NCBI RefSeq assembly: GCF_001695625.1
Contig: NZ_MBPN01000029.1
Location: 1 to 55,210, forward strand
Source of the DNA: Pseudomonas defluvii
GTDB lineage: Bacteria; Pseudomonadota; Gammaproteobacteria; Pseudomonadales; Pseudomonadaceae
DNA length: 55,210 nucleotides
Direction of reading: 5' to 3'
A program made the position numbers and the translations under genes. Positions 9,062 to 18,110 of the stretch are shown piece after piece (within the stretch, counting starts at the first letter, position 1; every line of letters begins with the position of its first letter). Under the pieces are notes generated by a model. The model made no database searches. It saw nothing but the letters and a program-made list of their open reading frames with translations, and had not been told where the DNA came from.

Positions 9062-10600
9062 GTGTCCCTCTCCCGCCAAGCGCCCACTACCCTCAATGAA
9101 ACCTATGACATCGCCGTGATCGGCGGCGGTATCAATGGTGCAGGGATTGCCGCAGATGCAGCGGGGCGCGGGCTGTCCGTTTTGCTTTGCGAAAAAGACG
9201 ACCTGGCCAGCCATACCTCGTCTGCCAGCAGCAAGTTGATCCATGGTGGCCTGCGCTATCTGGAGCACTATGAGTTTCGCTTGGTACGTGAAGCATTGGC
9301 AGAACGCGAAGTACTGCTGGCCAAGGCCCCGCACATCGTCAAGCCGATGCGTTTCGTACTGCCTCACCGCCCTCACCTGCGCCCGGCCTGGATGATTCGC
9401 GCGGGCCTGTTCCTCTACGACCACCTGGGTAAACGCAAACGACTCGGTGCATCGCGCAGCCTGCGCTTCGGCCCGGGTAGCCCGCTGAAGCCGGTGATCA
9501 CCCGTGGTTTCGAGTATGCCGACTGTGCAGTAGACGACGCCCGCCTGGTGGTACTCAACGCCATGGCAGCGAGGGAAAACGGCGCGCACATCCTGACCCA
9601 TACCCGCTGCCTCGGCGCTCATCGCGTCAACGGCCTGTGGCGTGTACAAATCGAGCGCGCCGACGGCACCCAACAGACGATCCAGGCCAGGGCACTGGTC
9701 AATGCCGCAGGCCCTTGGGTTGCCACGTTCATCAAGGATGACCTGAAGCTCGATACCTCCTACGGGATTCGCCTGATCCAGGGCAGCCACCTGATTGTGC
9801 CGAAGCTGTACGAAGGCGAGCACGCCTACATCCTGCAGAATGAAGACCAGCGCATTGTGTTTGCCATTCCGTATCTGGAGCGCTTCACCCTGATTGGCAC
9901 GACAGACCGCGAGTACAATGGCGATCCCGACAAGGTGGTCATCACCGAGGAGGAAACCGACTACATGCTCAAGGTGGTCAATGACCACTTCAAACACCCG
10001 TTAAGCCGTGCCGATATCGTCAACAGTTACTCTGGTGTTCGTCCTCTGTGCAATGACGAGTCGGACAATCCATCGGCCATCACGCGCGATTACACCCTGT
10101 CCCTTTCAGCCGAGGCTGAACAAGCGCCTTTGTTGTCGGTGTTTGGCGGCAAACTGACCACTTACCGCAAGCTCGCCGAGTCGGCCATGCGTGAGCTGGC
10201 GCCATTCTTCACGCAAATGAAAGGCAGTTGGACTGCCACAGCCCCACTGCCGGGCGGCGAAGACATGAGCACACCCAAGGCGCTGAGCGAGAGCATCCAA
10301 GCCCGATACAACTGGCTGCCAGGTGCCATCGCTCAACGCTGGGCATTGACCTATGGCAGCCGTGTCTGGCGCCTGCTCGAAGGCGTCCAGGGCCCCGAAG
10401 ACCTGGGCGAAGCCATGGGTGGAGGATTGTTCGCCCGCGAGGTGGATTACCTGTGCAGCGAAGAGTGGGCTACCAGCGCCGAGGATATTCTCTGGCGGCG
10501 AACCAAGCTTGGGCTGTTCACCAGCCCAGCCGAGCAAGAGAAACTAAAGCAGTACCTGCTCCGCGTCGCACTGAACCGCAGCAAGTCCGAAGCGGCCTGA
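9062..10600 (+). CDS. glpD: Aerobic glycerol-3-phosphate dehydrogenase
   Basis: A 512-residue FAD-dependent inner-membrane-associated enzyme that oxidises glycerol 3-phosphate to dihydroxyacetone phosphate and passes electrons to quinone. The Rossmann FAD motif AVIGGGINGAG is at about 18-28, followed by the SSASSKLIHGGLRYLE segment typical of GlpD. The C-terminal cap domain (DAO_C) is present. The start is a GTG with AGGAG 6 nt upstream (9051-9055); an upstream ATG at 9023 lies within the operator and is rejected. It closes the glycerol regulon; an opposing terminator lies 32 bp downstream. Confidence 0.96.
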   Translation: MSLSRQAPTTLNETYDIAVIGGGINGAGIAADAAGRGLSVLLCEKDDLASHTSSASSKLIHGGLRYLEHYEFRLVREALAEREVLLAKAPHIVKPMRFVLPHRPHLRPAWMIRAGLFLYDHLGKRKRLGASRSLRFGPGSPLKPVITRGFEYADCAVDDARLVVLNAMAARENGAHILTHTRCLGAHRVNGLWRVQIERADGTQQTIQARALVNAAGPWVATFIKDDLKLDTSYGIRLIQGSHLIVPKLYEGEHAYILQNEDQRIVFAIPYLERFTLIGTTDREYNGDPDKVVITEEETDYMLKVVNDHFKHPLSRADIVNSYSGVRPLCNDESDNPSAITRDYTLSLSAEAEQAPLLSVFGGKLTTYRKLAESAMRELAPFFTQMKGSWTATAPLPGGEDMSTPKALSESIQARYNWLPGAIAQRWALTYGSRVWRLLEGVQGPEDLGEAMGGGLFAREVDYLCSEEWATSAEDILWRRTKLGLFTSPAEQEKLKQYLLRVALNRSKSEAA

Positions 10601-10631
10601 GCCGTTTGACTCACAGGTGACAGCGCATAAA

Positions 10632-10662
10632 AAATCCGACACCAGAATCTGGTATCGGATTT
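10632..10662. terminator. Terminator between glpD and the small minus-strand ORF
   Basis: A 15-bp stem with one mismatch (10632-10646 and 10648-10662). On the minus strand it is followed by a six-T run, so its best orientation is as terminator of the transcript carrying the 32-residue ORF; it also ends glpD with a shorter T tract. Confidence 0.8.
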
Positions 10663-10770
10663 CCGAGAGGCCCGCTCACGCTCATGTGCCGAACCAAACG
10701 GCACTAAGCCTGAGCGGAACTTTTCGCCCGGGTGAGACGAACCTAAACGGTTACGTTCGCCCGACTCAGG

Positions 10771-10869
10771 TCAAGCCTTTCGCCAGCCGTGTCCATGCTC
10801 GGCATCTTCGTCGTCATCATCACCGCCGTTGCTGGATTCAACGAAATACTGCTTCATTGCTGTGCTCAT
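10771..10869 (-). CDS. Unrecognised 32-residue acidic small protein
   Basis: I do not recognise this ORF. It reads 32 codons and has an AGGAG ribosome site 7 nt before the ATG. The N-terminus (MSTAMKQYFVES) is mildly amphipathic. The middle is GGDDDDED, followed by AEHGHGW and a basic RKA end, so an acidic and histidine-bearing segment sits between neutral ends. It has no signal peptide or membrane segment. About 110 bp downstream on the same strand a strong terminator with six T residues ends the transcript, and no other gene uses that strand here. It is divergent from the aatJ control region. Metal binding is conceivable from the Asp/His content but is speculation. Translation is supported only by the ribosome site, codon pattern and terminator. 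Confidence 0.6.
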   Translation of the reverse strand: MSTAMKQYFVESSNGGDDDDEDAEHGHGWRKA

Positions 10870-11046
10870 GATGCACTCCTTGTAAGTTCTCTGGCTCCGT
10901 TGCCAGCAAGGTCATACTGCTTTCTCGGCATTACCGGGAGCAGCAGGCAATGTTTCCGGGCGCCCGCCGTTTGCGGGATCAACCGCTCTCAACAACCCCG
11001 CCCTCTGGAAATCAACACCTGCACACGTACGTTTGCCACCCTAAAA

Positions 11047-11066
11047 GCGTTCGGCCTTCCGAACGC
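11047..11066. promoter_or_regulatory. AauR binding site 1
   Basis: Perfect inverted repeat GCGTTCGG-CCTT-CCGAACGC containing TTCGG-N4-CCGAA, the AauR recognition pattern I recall from P. putida work on acidic amino acid control. It lies about 115 bp upstream of the sigma54 -12 element, the usual distance for an enhancer site. Confidence 0.7.
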
Positions 11067-11080
11067 GCCACATGACGATG

Positions 11081-11094
11081 TTCGGCAAGCCGTA
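11081..11094. promoter_or_regulatory. AauR binding site 2
   Basis: TTCGG-CAAG-CCGTA differs from TTCGG-N4-CCGAA at one base. Its centre is 31 bp (about three helical turns) from the centre of site 1, so two dimers would face the same side. Confidence 0.6.
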
Positions 11095-11171
11095 CGAATA
11101 AGCGCCATCAAAAACCGAAAAATCAAATTAATATTCAATAAAATCATAGCGTTACAATAGATTCCGGGGCT

Positions 11172-11187
11172 TGGCACGACTCATGCT
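11172..11187 (+). promoter_or_regulatory. Sigma54 promoter of the aatJ operon
   Basis: TGGCACG-ACTC-ATGCT has GG at 11173-11174 and GC at 11185-11186 with exactly 10 bp between, differing from the TGGCACG-N4-TTGCW consensus at one position. It implies a start near 11198 and a leader of about 90 nt. The AauR regulator encoded downstream is a sigma54 activator. Confidence 0.8.
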
Positions 11188-11266
11188 CTACACTCAGTAC
11201 CCGAATGCGCAAACCGCTTGATTGCAGTGTTCGCTGAACGAATGAGCCCAGCAAAGGCTCCATAAA

Positions 11267-11274
11267 AAAAACAA
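11267..11274 (+). promoter_or_regulatory. CA motif (Crc/Hfq target) at the aatJ start
   Basis: AAAAACAA fits AANAANAA and lies in an A-rich stretch directly before the AGGA ribosome site (about 11279) of aatJ. Together with sigma54/AauR control it would place the operon under catabolite repression. Confidence 0.5.
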
Positions 11275-11290
11275 CGTCGAGGAAATTTTG

Positions 11291-12205
11291 ATGCGTATCG
11301 TTCCCCACCTGTTGGGCGCCGCTATCGCGGCCGCTTTGATCAGCACGCCAGTATTTGCCGCCGATCTGACCGGCACGCTGAAGAAAATCAAGGAATCGGG
11401 CACCATTACCCTGGGGCACCGCGACGCTTCCATTCCGTTCTCCTACATCGCTGACGCATCGGGCAAACCGGTCGGTTATGCACACGACATCCAGCTGGCA
11501 ATCGTCGAGGCCCTCAAGAAGGACCTGGACGCACCAAACCTTCAGGTCAAATACAACCTGGTGACCTCGCAAACCCGTATTCCGCTGGTGCAGAACGGCA
11601 CAGTGGACGTCGAGTGCGGTTCGACCACCAACAACGTCGAACGCCAGCAACAGGTCGACTTCTCGGTCGGCATCTTCGAGATCGGCACCCGCCTGCTGAC
11701 GAAAAAGGATTCCAAGTACAAGGACTTCCCGGACCTGGCCGGCAAGAACGTGGTCACCACCGCCGGCACCACCTCTGAGCGCATTCTCAAGGCGATGAAC
11801 GCCGATAAGCAGATGAAGATGAACGTCATCTCGGCCAAGGACCACGGTGAGTCCTTCCAGATGCTCGAGTCCGGTCGTGCCGTTGCCTTCATGATGGATG
11901 ACGCCCTGCTCGCTGGCGAAATGGCCAAGGCCAAGAAGCCAACCGACTGGGAAGTGACCGGCACCCCGCAGTCCTATGAGATCTACGGTTGCATGGTGCG
12001 CAAAGGCGATGCGCCCTTCAAGAAAGCCGTCGATGACGCGATCGTTGCACTCTACAAATCAGGCGAGATCAACAAGATCTACGATAAATGGTTCCAGCAG
12101 CCAATTCCGCCAAAAGGCCTGAACCTGATGTTCCCGATGAGCGACGAGCTCAAGGCGCTGATCGCCAACCCCACTGACAAAGCTGCAGACGAAAAGAAGT
12201 CCTGA
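11291..12205 (+). CDS. aatJ: Glutamate/aspartate ABC transporter, periplasmic binding protein
   Basis: A 304-residue periplasmic solute-binding protein of the GltI/AatJ type that captures acidic amino acids for import. A cleavable signal peptide ends at about residue 22 (ISTPVFAAD). The mature chain starts with LTGTLKKIKESGTITLGHRDASIPFSY, the family-3 binding-protein signature, and contains ECGSTTNNVERQQQVDFS. The ATG follows AGGA; an in-frame TTG directly before it is ignored. It is the first gene of aatJQMP; a stem-loop lies before aatQ, consistent with higher expression of the binding protein. AauR/sigma54 sites lie upstream. Confidence 0.95.
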   Translation: MRIVPHLLGAAIAAALISTPVFAADLTGTLKKIKESGTITLGHRDASIPFSYIADASGKPVGYAHDIQLAIVEALKKDLDAPNLQVKYNLVTSQTRIPLVQNGTVDVECGSTTNNVERQQQVDFSVGIFEIGTRLLTKKDSKYKDFPDLAGKNVVTTAGTTSERILKAMNADKQMKMNVISAKDHGESFQMLESGRAVAFMMDDALLAGEMAKAKKPTDWEVTGTPQSYEIYGCMVRKGDAPFKKAVDDAIVALYKSGEINKIYDKWFQQPIPPKGLNLMFPMSDELKALIANPTDKAADEKKS

Positions 12206-12227
12206 TCCCAGGCAGTGACTAACCTTT

Positions 12228-12258
12228 CATCCGAGGGCGCCCTGTGCGCACTCGGATG
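12228..12258 (+). other. Stem-loop between aatJ and aatQ
   Basis: An 8-bp inverted repeat CATCCGAG/CTCGGATG encloses 15 nt in the 96-bp gap after the binding-protein gene. Such structures usually protect the upstream message from 3' decay, or limit readthrough into the permease genes. Confidence 0.55.
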
Positions 12259-12301
12259 CTCGAAGGTGCCCGTGAAACAACTGATCTGAGGGGAGACCCC
12301 G

Positions 12302-13048
12302 ATGAATTACAACTGGGACTGGGGCGTTTTTTTCAAGTCCACCGGCGTGGGCAGCGAGATCTATCTCGACTGGTTCATCTCCGGGCTAGGCTGGACCGTC
12401 GGCATTGCCGCTGCCGCCTGGATCATCGCGCTGTTGCTGGGTTCGGTACTCGGCGTCATGCGCACCGTCCCGAACCGTCTGGTATCGGGTATTGCCACGG
12501 CCTACGTGGAACTTTTTCGTAACGTACCGCTGCTGGTGCAACTGTTCATCTGGTACTTCCTGATACCGGACATGCTGCCCGAAGGCCTGCAAGAGTGGTA
12601 CAAGCAAGACCTCAATCCGACCACCTCGGCCTTCATCAGCGTGGTGATCTGCCTGGGTCTGTTTACGGCTGCACGGGTCTGCGAGCAAGTCCGTACCGGC
12701 ATCCAGGCGCTGCCACGAGGCCAGGAGTCCGCCGCGCGCGCCATGGGCTTCAGCCTGCCGCAGATCTACTGGAACGTACTGCTGCCGCAAGCGTATCGGA
12801 TCATCATTCCGCCGCTCACCTCGGAATTCCTGAACGTGTTCAAGAACTCCTCGGTAGCCTCGCTGATCGGCCTGATGGAATTGCTGGCACAAACCAAGCA
12901 GACCGCCGAGTTCTCCGCAAACCTGTTTGAAGCCTTCACCCTGGCCACCCTGATCTACTTCACCCTGAACATGAGCCTGATGCTGCTCATGCGTCTGATC
13001 GAGAAGAAAGTCGCCGTGCCTGGCCTGATCTCCGTGGGAGGTAAATGA
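12302..13048 (+). CDS. aatQ: Glutamate/aspartate ABC transporter permease
   Basis: A 248-residue GltJ-type inner membrane permease subunit of the polar amino acid ABC family, with five membrane helices. The cytoplasmic EAA loop GIQALPRGQESAARAMGF (about 137-154) that docks on the ATPase is clear. The start follows GGGGAGA. The TGA stop overlaps the first possible start of aatM. It pairs with AatM as a heterodimeric channel. Confidence 0.94.
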   Translation: MNYNWDWGVFFKSTGVGSEIYLDWFISGLGWTVGIAAAAWIIALLLGSVLGVMRTVPNRLVSGIATAYVELFRNVPLLVQLFIWYFLIPDMLPEGLQEWYKQDLNPTTSAFISVVICLGLFTAARVCEQVRTGIQALPRGQESAARAMGFSLPQIYWNVLLPQAYRIIIPPLTSEFLNVFKNSSVASLIGLMELLAQTKQTAEFSANLFEAFTLATLIYFTLNMSLMLLMRLIEKKVAVPGLISVGGK

Positions 13049-13709
13049 TGGACTTCAGTGGAATCATTCCCGCCCTGCCGGCCCTCTGGAACGGCATGCT
13101 GATGACCCTGCAACTCATGGTCCTGGGGGTCATTGGCGGCATTGCCCTGGGTACCGTGCTGGCGCTGATGCGCTTGTCCTCCAACAAGCTGCTGGCCAAT
13201 CTCGCTGGCGCCTACGTCAACTACTTCCGCTCCATTCCGCTGCTGCTGGTCATCACCTGGTTCTACCTGGCGGTACCGTTCGTGCTGCGCTGGATTACCG
13301 GCGAAGACACCCCCGTCGGGGCGTTCACCTCGTGCCTGATCGCGTTCATGATGTTCGAGGCGGCGTACTTCTGTGAGATCGTCCGTGCCGGTGTGCAGTC
13401 GATCGCCAAAGGCCAGATGGGCGCGGCTCAGGCACTGGGCATGACCTACGGTCAAACCATGCGCCTGATCATCCTGCCCCAGGCCTTTCGCAAGATGACC
13501 CCGCTGCTGCTGCAGCAGAGCATTATCCTGTTTCAAGACACCTCGCTGGTCTACACCGTCGGCCTGGTAGATTTCCTCAACTCCGCACGCGCCAGCGGCG
13601 ACATCATCGGGCAAGCCAACGAGTTTCTGGTGTTCGCCGGTGCCGTGTACTTCGTTATCAGCTTCTCCGCCTCCTTCCTGGTCAAGCGTCTGCAGAAAAG
13701 GTTAACCGT

Positions 13710-13713
<4 letters not shown>
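13048..13713 (+). CDS. aatM: Glutamate/aspartate ABC transporter permease
   Basis: A 221-residue GltK-type permease subunit and partner of AatQ. The EAA loop [18 protein letters not shown] lies in the middle of the chain, and the membrane helices follow the family layout. Two tandem ATGs exist, at 13045 (overlapping the aatQ stop) and 13048. The GGAGG at 13037-13041 is spaced 6 nt from the second, which I prefer. The stop overlaps the aatP start as ATGA, so translation is coupled. Confidence 0.93.
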
Positions 13714-14444
<731 letters not shown>

Positions 14445-14453
14445 TGCACCACT

Positions 14454-14485
14454 GCCGCCTGTCCGGTGTTCACCGGGCAGGCGGC
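14454..14485 (+). terminator. Strong hairpin after aatP
   Basis: A 15-bp stem with one G-T wobble and a TT tip (14454-14468 and 14471-14485) begins 10 bp after the aatP stop. No T tract follows, so termination may be partial, giving weaker aauSR expression. It also argues that aauS starts downstream at 14510 and not at 14444. Confidence 0.6.
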
Positions 14486-14509
14486 GCTGGTCGTACCAAG
14501 GCCACTGTG

Positions 14510-16417
14510 ATGAAATGCGACACTACGCTCTTTCGCCCAGCCAAGCCTGCACTTGCCGTGAAACCCCGTCTGATCCGTCACCTGTTTCTGCCACCACTGA
14601 TCCTCCTGCTGATGATCGGCCTGGGTGTGGCCGGCTTTCTGATCAGCGAACACAACGGCATACGCACCTTGAGCGAAACAGGCGAACGCCAGCTTGAGCT
14701 GCATGCGCGAGCGGTCGAGAGCGAAATCAGCAAGTACACCTACCTGCCAAGCTTGCTGGAGTTGGAGCAGAGTGTCTCAAGCCTGCTGAACGAAACGGAT
14801 GGCGAACATCGCCAGGCCGTCAATGAATACCTCGAGGGCCTGAACCGACGTAGCCGCAGCCGGGCGATCTATGTCCTGGATACCAGCGGCCGGGTACAGG
14901 CCACGAGCAACTGGCGCGATGTCGACAGCTACCTGGGCGAAGACCTGTCCTTCCGTGCCTACTTCCAGGATGCCGTGCGCGGCCAGCCTGGACGTTTCTA
15001 TGGCATTGGCAGCACCACGGGCGAACCCGGCTATTACCTGGCACACGGCCTGGAAGAGCATGGCAAGATCATTGGCGTTGCGGTCATCAAGGTGCGCCTT
15101 GAAGCCCTCGAAGAACGCTGGCAACGGGCACGTCTGGAAGCCTTCGTCAGCGATGAGAATGGCATCATCATCCTCTCCAGCGACCCTGCGCGGCGTCTGA
15201 AGTCAGTACGACCACTGACACCGGAAACCAAGGAGCGCCTGGCACGCAGCCTGCAATACTACTGGTGGCCACTCAACGAACTGCAGCCGCTGTCGCGCGA
15301 GAAACTGGGCGACGGCGTGGAGAAGCTGAGTTTCCCGGCCAATGCCGAGCTCGGTGACAGCCACCATGAAGTCGCCTACCTGGCCCAGACTCGCCGCCTG
15401 AGTGATACCCCCTGGCACTTTACCCTGCTGACACCACTGCAGGACCTGCGCCGCGAGTCGATCGTTCAGGGGGTACTGGCGGCCGTGGCCTTCGCACTGC
15501 TGGCCATCCTCCTGATTGCCTGGAACGAGCGGCGTAAAGTGATCGCCACGCGCTTGGCCGCCAGAGAAGCCCTGGAAGAAGCCAATAGCCAACTGGAGCG
15601 CAAGATCGCCGAAAGAACAGCCGATCTGCGCGCCAGTAATGAACGCCTCAAGGGCCAGATCCGTGAACGGCGCCATGCCGAGCAGACACTGCGCCATGCT
15701 CAGGACGAACTGGTTCAGGCTGGCAAGTTGGCGGCCATCGGCCAGATGTCTACCAGCATCGCTCATGAACTCAACCAGCCGCTGGCAGCATTACGCACAC
15801 TGTCCGGCAACACCGTTCGCTTCCTCGAACGCGGCGCGCTGGAAACGGCCAGTACCAACCTGCTGACCATGAACGACCTGATCGATCGCATGGGCCGCAT
15901 CACCGCCAGCCTGCGCTCATTTGCACGACGTGGTGATGACGGCGGCCAAGCCTCCTTGAGCAACGCGGTGGAGGCCAGCCTGCAGGTACTCGGCAACCGT
16001 ATCGCGAGCAGCCAGTTGCAGGTGCACAACGCGTTCGACGGTCAGCAACTGGCCATCGACCAGACGCGGCTGGAGCAAATTCTGGTCAACCTGATCGGCA
16101 ACGCCCTCGATGCCATGGCCGCGCAGCCCCAACCACAGCTATGGCTGGAAGGCGAACTGCTGAACGACAAGTACCGTCTGCGTGTACGCGATAATGGTCA
16201 TGGCATTGACGATGAAACACGTAAGCACCTGTTTGAACCCTTTTTCACCACCAAACCCGGAGAGCACGGCCTGGGCCTGGGCCTGACCTTGTCCGCCAGC
16301 CTTGCCGCCGCTGCCGGCGGCAGCCTGAGTGTCGAACATCCCGCCAGTGGCGGTACCGCGTTCATCCTCAGCCTGCCCCTGGTGTCCGCCGCCTCAGAAC
16401 CTGCCGAGTCCTTATGA
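14510..16417 (+). CDS. aauS: Sensor histidine kinase for acidic amino acids
   Basis: A 635-residue DctB-like membrane sensor kinase. A first membrane helix (about 25-45) leads into a periplasmic dCache-type sensor domain of about 270 residues. A second helix (about 318-340) is followed by a charged coiled coil (EALEEANSQLERKIAERTAD). The dimerisation box SIAHELNQPLAALRT carries the phospho-accepting His419, and the ATPase lid has NLIGNALDAM, DNGHGID and GLGLGLTLS. The start at MKCDTTLF is chosen because the longer frame from 14444 reads through the aatP terminator hairpin. It overlaps aauR by 4 bp. Neighbouring aatJQMP is its presumed target, as described for P. putida. Confidence 0.92.
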   Translation: MKCDTTLFRPAKPALAVKPRLIRHLFLPPLILLLMIGLGVAGFLISEHNGIRTLSETGERQLELHARAVESEISKYTYLPSLLELEQSVSSLLNETDGEHRQAVNEYLEGLNRRSRSRAIYVLDTSGRVQATSNWRDVDSYLGEDLSFRAYFQDAVRGQPGRFYGIGSTTGEPGYYLAHGLEEHGKIIGVAVIKVRLEALEERWQRARLEAFVSDENGIIILSSDPARRLKSVRPLTPETKERLARSLQYYWWPLNELQPLSREKLGDGVEKLSFPANAELGDSHHEVAYLAQTRRLSDTPWHFTLLTPLQDLRRESIVQGVLAAVAFALLAILLIAWNERRKVIATRLAAREALEEANSQLERKIAERTADLRASNERLKGQIRERRHAEQTLRHAQDELVQAGKLAAIGQMSTSIAHELNQPLAALRTLSGNTVRFLERGALETASTNLLTMNDLIDRMGRITASLRSFARRGDDGGQASLSNAVEASLQVLGNRIASSQLQVHNAFDGQQLAIDQTRLEQILVNLIGNALDAMAAQPQPQLWLEGELLNDKYRLRVRDNGHGIDDETRKHLFEPFFTTKPGEHGLGLGLTLSASLAAAAGGSLSVEHPASGGTAFILSLPLVSAASEPAESL

Positions 16418-17739
16418 ACCAAGCGCCACTTACCGTCCTGATCGTCGAAGATGACCCGCATGTGTTGCTCGGCTGCCAGCAGGCATTGGCACTGGAGGAC
16501 ATCGCCAGTGAGGGTGTCGGCAGCGCTGAAGAAGCGCTGCAGCGGATCGGCGATGACTTCGCTGGAATCGTCGTCAGTGACATTCGCCTGCCTGGCATCG
16601 ACGGCCTGGAGTTGCTCAGTCGACTCAAAGCCCGCGACCCTAGCCTGCCGGTGGTACTGATCACAGGTCACGGCGACATCAATATGGCGGTGGGCGCCAT
16701 GCGCAATGGCGCCTATGACTTCATGGAAAAGCCCTTCTCGCCAGAACGTTTGGTCGACGTGGTGCGTCGCGCCCTCGAACAGCGTGGCCTGGCCCGCGAA
16801 GTGTTTGCCCTGCGTCGTCAGCTGGCCGAGCAAAGCACCCTGGAAGGCCGGATCATCGGCCGCTCGCCGGCCATGCAGGAGCTACGTGAGCTGATTGCCA
16901 ACGTCGCCGACACCTCGGCCAACGTGCTGATCGAAGGTGAAACAGGTACCGGCAAGGAATTGGTGGCGCGCTGCCTGCACGACTTCAGCCGACGCCAGGG
17001 TCAACCGTTCGTTGCACTCAATTGCGGTGGCCTGCCAGAGAACCTGTTTGAAAGCGAAATCTTCGGCCATGAGGCCAATGCCTTCACCGGGGCCGGCAAA
17101 CGCCGGATCGGCAAGATCGAACACGCCAATGGTGGAACGCTGTTCCTCGATGAAGTCGAAAGCATGCCGATCAACCTGCAGATCAAACTGCTGCGAGTCC
17201 TTCAGGAACGCACCCTGGAGCGCTTGGGCTCGAACCAGAGCATCGCGGTCGACTGCCGGGTAATTGCCGCCACCAAAGCCGACCTCGACGCCCTCGGCCA
17301 ATCCGGCCAGTTCCGCAGCGACCTGTACTACCGCTTGAACGTGGTGACGCTGGAACTCCCACCGCTGCGCGAGCGCCGTGAAGATATCCTGCAGTTGTTC
17401 GAGCACTTCCTGCTGCTGGCATCATTGCGCTTTGATCGCGAAGTACCAGCGCTCGACAGCCAGACCCTGTCACGCCTGATGGCGCACGATTGGCCGGGCA
17501 ATGTCCGCGAACTGCGCAACGTTGCAGAGCGCTATGCCTTGGGCCTGCCGGCATTCAAAAAAGCCGGTTCCAGCCCTGCGCAGGGCCTGGGTTTTTCCGA
17601 AGCCGTCGAAGCCTTTGAACGCAACCTGCTCAGCGACGCCCTGCAACGCACCGGTGGCAACCTCAGCCAGGCCAGCCAGGAATTGGGCATGGCCAAAACC
17701 ACGCTGTTCGACAAGGTCAAGAAATACGGCCTGGGCTGA
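16414..17739 (+). CDS. aauR: Sigma54-dependent response regulator for acidic amino acids
   Basis: A 441-residue NtrC/DctD-class activator. The receiver domain has the phosphorylatable Asp56 in VVSDIRLP. The AAA+ domain has Walker A GETGTGKE at 175-182 and Walker B GGTLFLDEVESMP. The C-terminal Fis-type helix-turn-helix includes GGNLSQASQELGMAKTTLFDKVKKYG. The sigma54-contacting loop reads NAFTGA at 222-227 instead of the usual GAFTGA. It overlaps aauS by 4 bp. TTCGG-N4-CCGAA sites and a sigma54 promoter upstream of aatJ fit its role as activator of acidic amino acid uptake. Confidence 0.94.
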   Translation: MNQAPLTVLIVEDDPHVLLGCQQALALEDIASEGVGSAEEALQRIGDDFAGIVVSDIRLPGIDGLELLSRLKARDPSLPVVLITGHGDINMAVGAMRNGAYDFMEKPFSPERLVDVVRRALEQRGLAREVFALRRQLAEQSTLEGRIIGRSPAMQELRELIANVADTSANVLIEGETGTGKELVARCLHDFSRRQGQPFVALNCGGLPENLFESEIFGHEANAFTGAGKRRIGKIEHANGGTLFLDEVESMPINLQIKLLRVLQERTLERLGSNQSIAVDCRVIAATKADLDALGQSGQFRSDLYYRLNVVTLELPPLRERREDILQLFEHFLLLASLRFDREVPALDSQTLSRLMAHDWPGNVRELRNVAERYALGLPAFKKAGSSPAQGLGFSEAVEAFERNLLSDALQRTGGNLSQASQELGMAKTTLFDKVKKYGLG

Positions 17740-17774
17740 TGCCCGGGCGTGATGCCACTGGATAGAGAATCAAC

Positions 17775-18110
17775 GTGGACCTGCTACTCAAAGCCTGCCT
17801 CGGCGCTGCTGTCGTGGTGATACTCGCGGCCCTGGCCAAAACCCGCAACTACTACATCGCCGGGCTCGTCCCGCTGTTCCCCACCTTCGCCCTGATCGCC
17901 CACTACATTGTTGGCAAGGGCCGCTCCGTGGACGACCTGAAGACCACCATCCTGTTTGGCATGTGGTCGATCATCCCCTACTTCGTCTACCTCGCCGCAC
18001 TCTACCTGCTGGTAGACCGCCTGCGCCTTGAAGCCTCACTGGCCCTGGCCGCTGTCGCCTGGCTGATCGCTGCAACGGTACTGGTAAGCGTCTGGGTACG
18101 CTTTCACTAA
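17775..18110 (+). CDS. glpM: GlpM family membrane protein
   Basis: A 111-residue GlpM-type inner membrane protein with three to four hydrophobic helices (about 3-21, 30-48, 58-82 and 86-108). GlpM in P. aeruginosa was linked to alginate production, but its biochemical role is unknown. It starts with GTG 36 bp after aauR in the same direction. The stop overlaps the tail of the convergent hydrolase gene by 4 bp. It is unrelated to the glycerol genes above apart from its historical name. Confidence 0.85.
   Translation: MDLLLKACLGAAVVVILAALAKTRNYYIAGLVPLFPTFALIAHYIVGKGRSVDDLKTTILFGMWSIIPYFVYLAALYLLVDRLRLEASLALAAVAWLIAATVLVSVWVRFH

Larger units (their letters stand above)
10870..11290. other. Control region upstream of aatJ
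   Basis: This 421-bp gap carries two AauR-type sites (11047-11094), an AT-rich stretch at 11105-11160 that could be bent by IHF, a sigma54 promoter (11172-11187) and a CA motif next to the aatJ start. The minus-strand part near 10870-10920 is the leader of the 32-residue ORF and has a CTGGC/GCCAG hairpin. A plus-strand open frame of 123 codons here has no ribosome site and is not credible. Confidence 0.7.

Noticed and set aside
10789..11160. A 123-codon plus-strand ORF between glpD and aatJ
   Set aside because: It has no ribosome site, crosses the AauR sites, is antisense to the small acidic ORF and has unusual composition.
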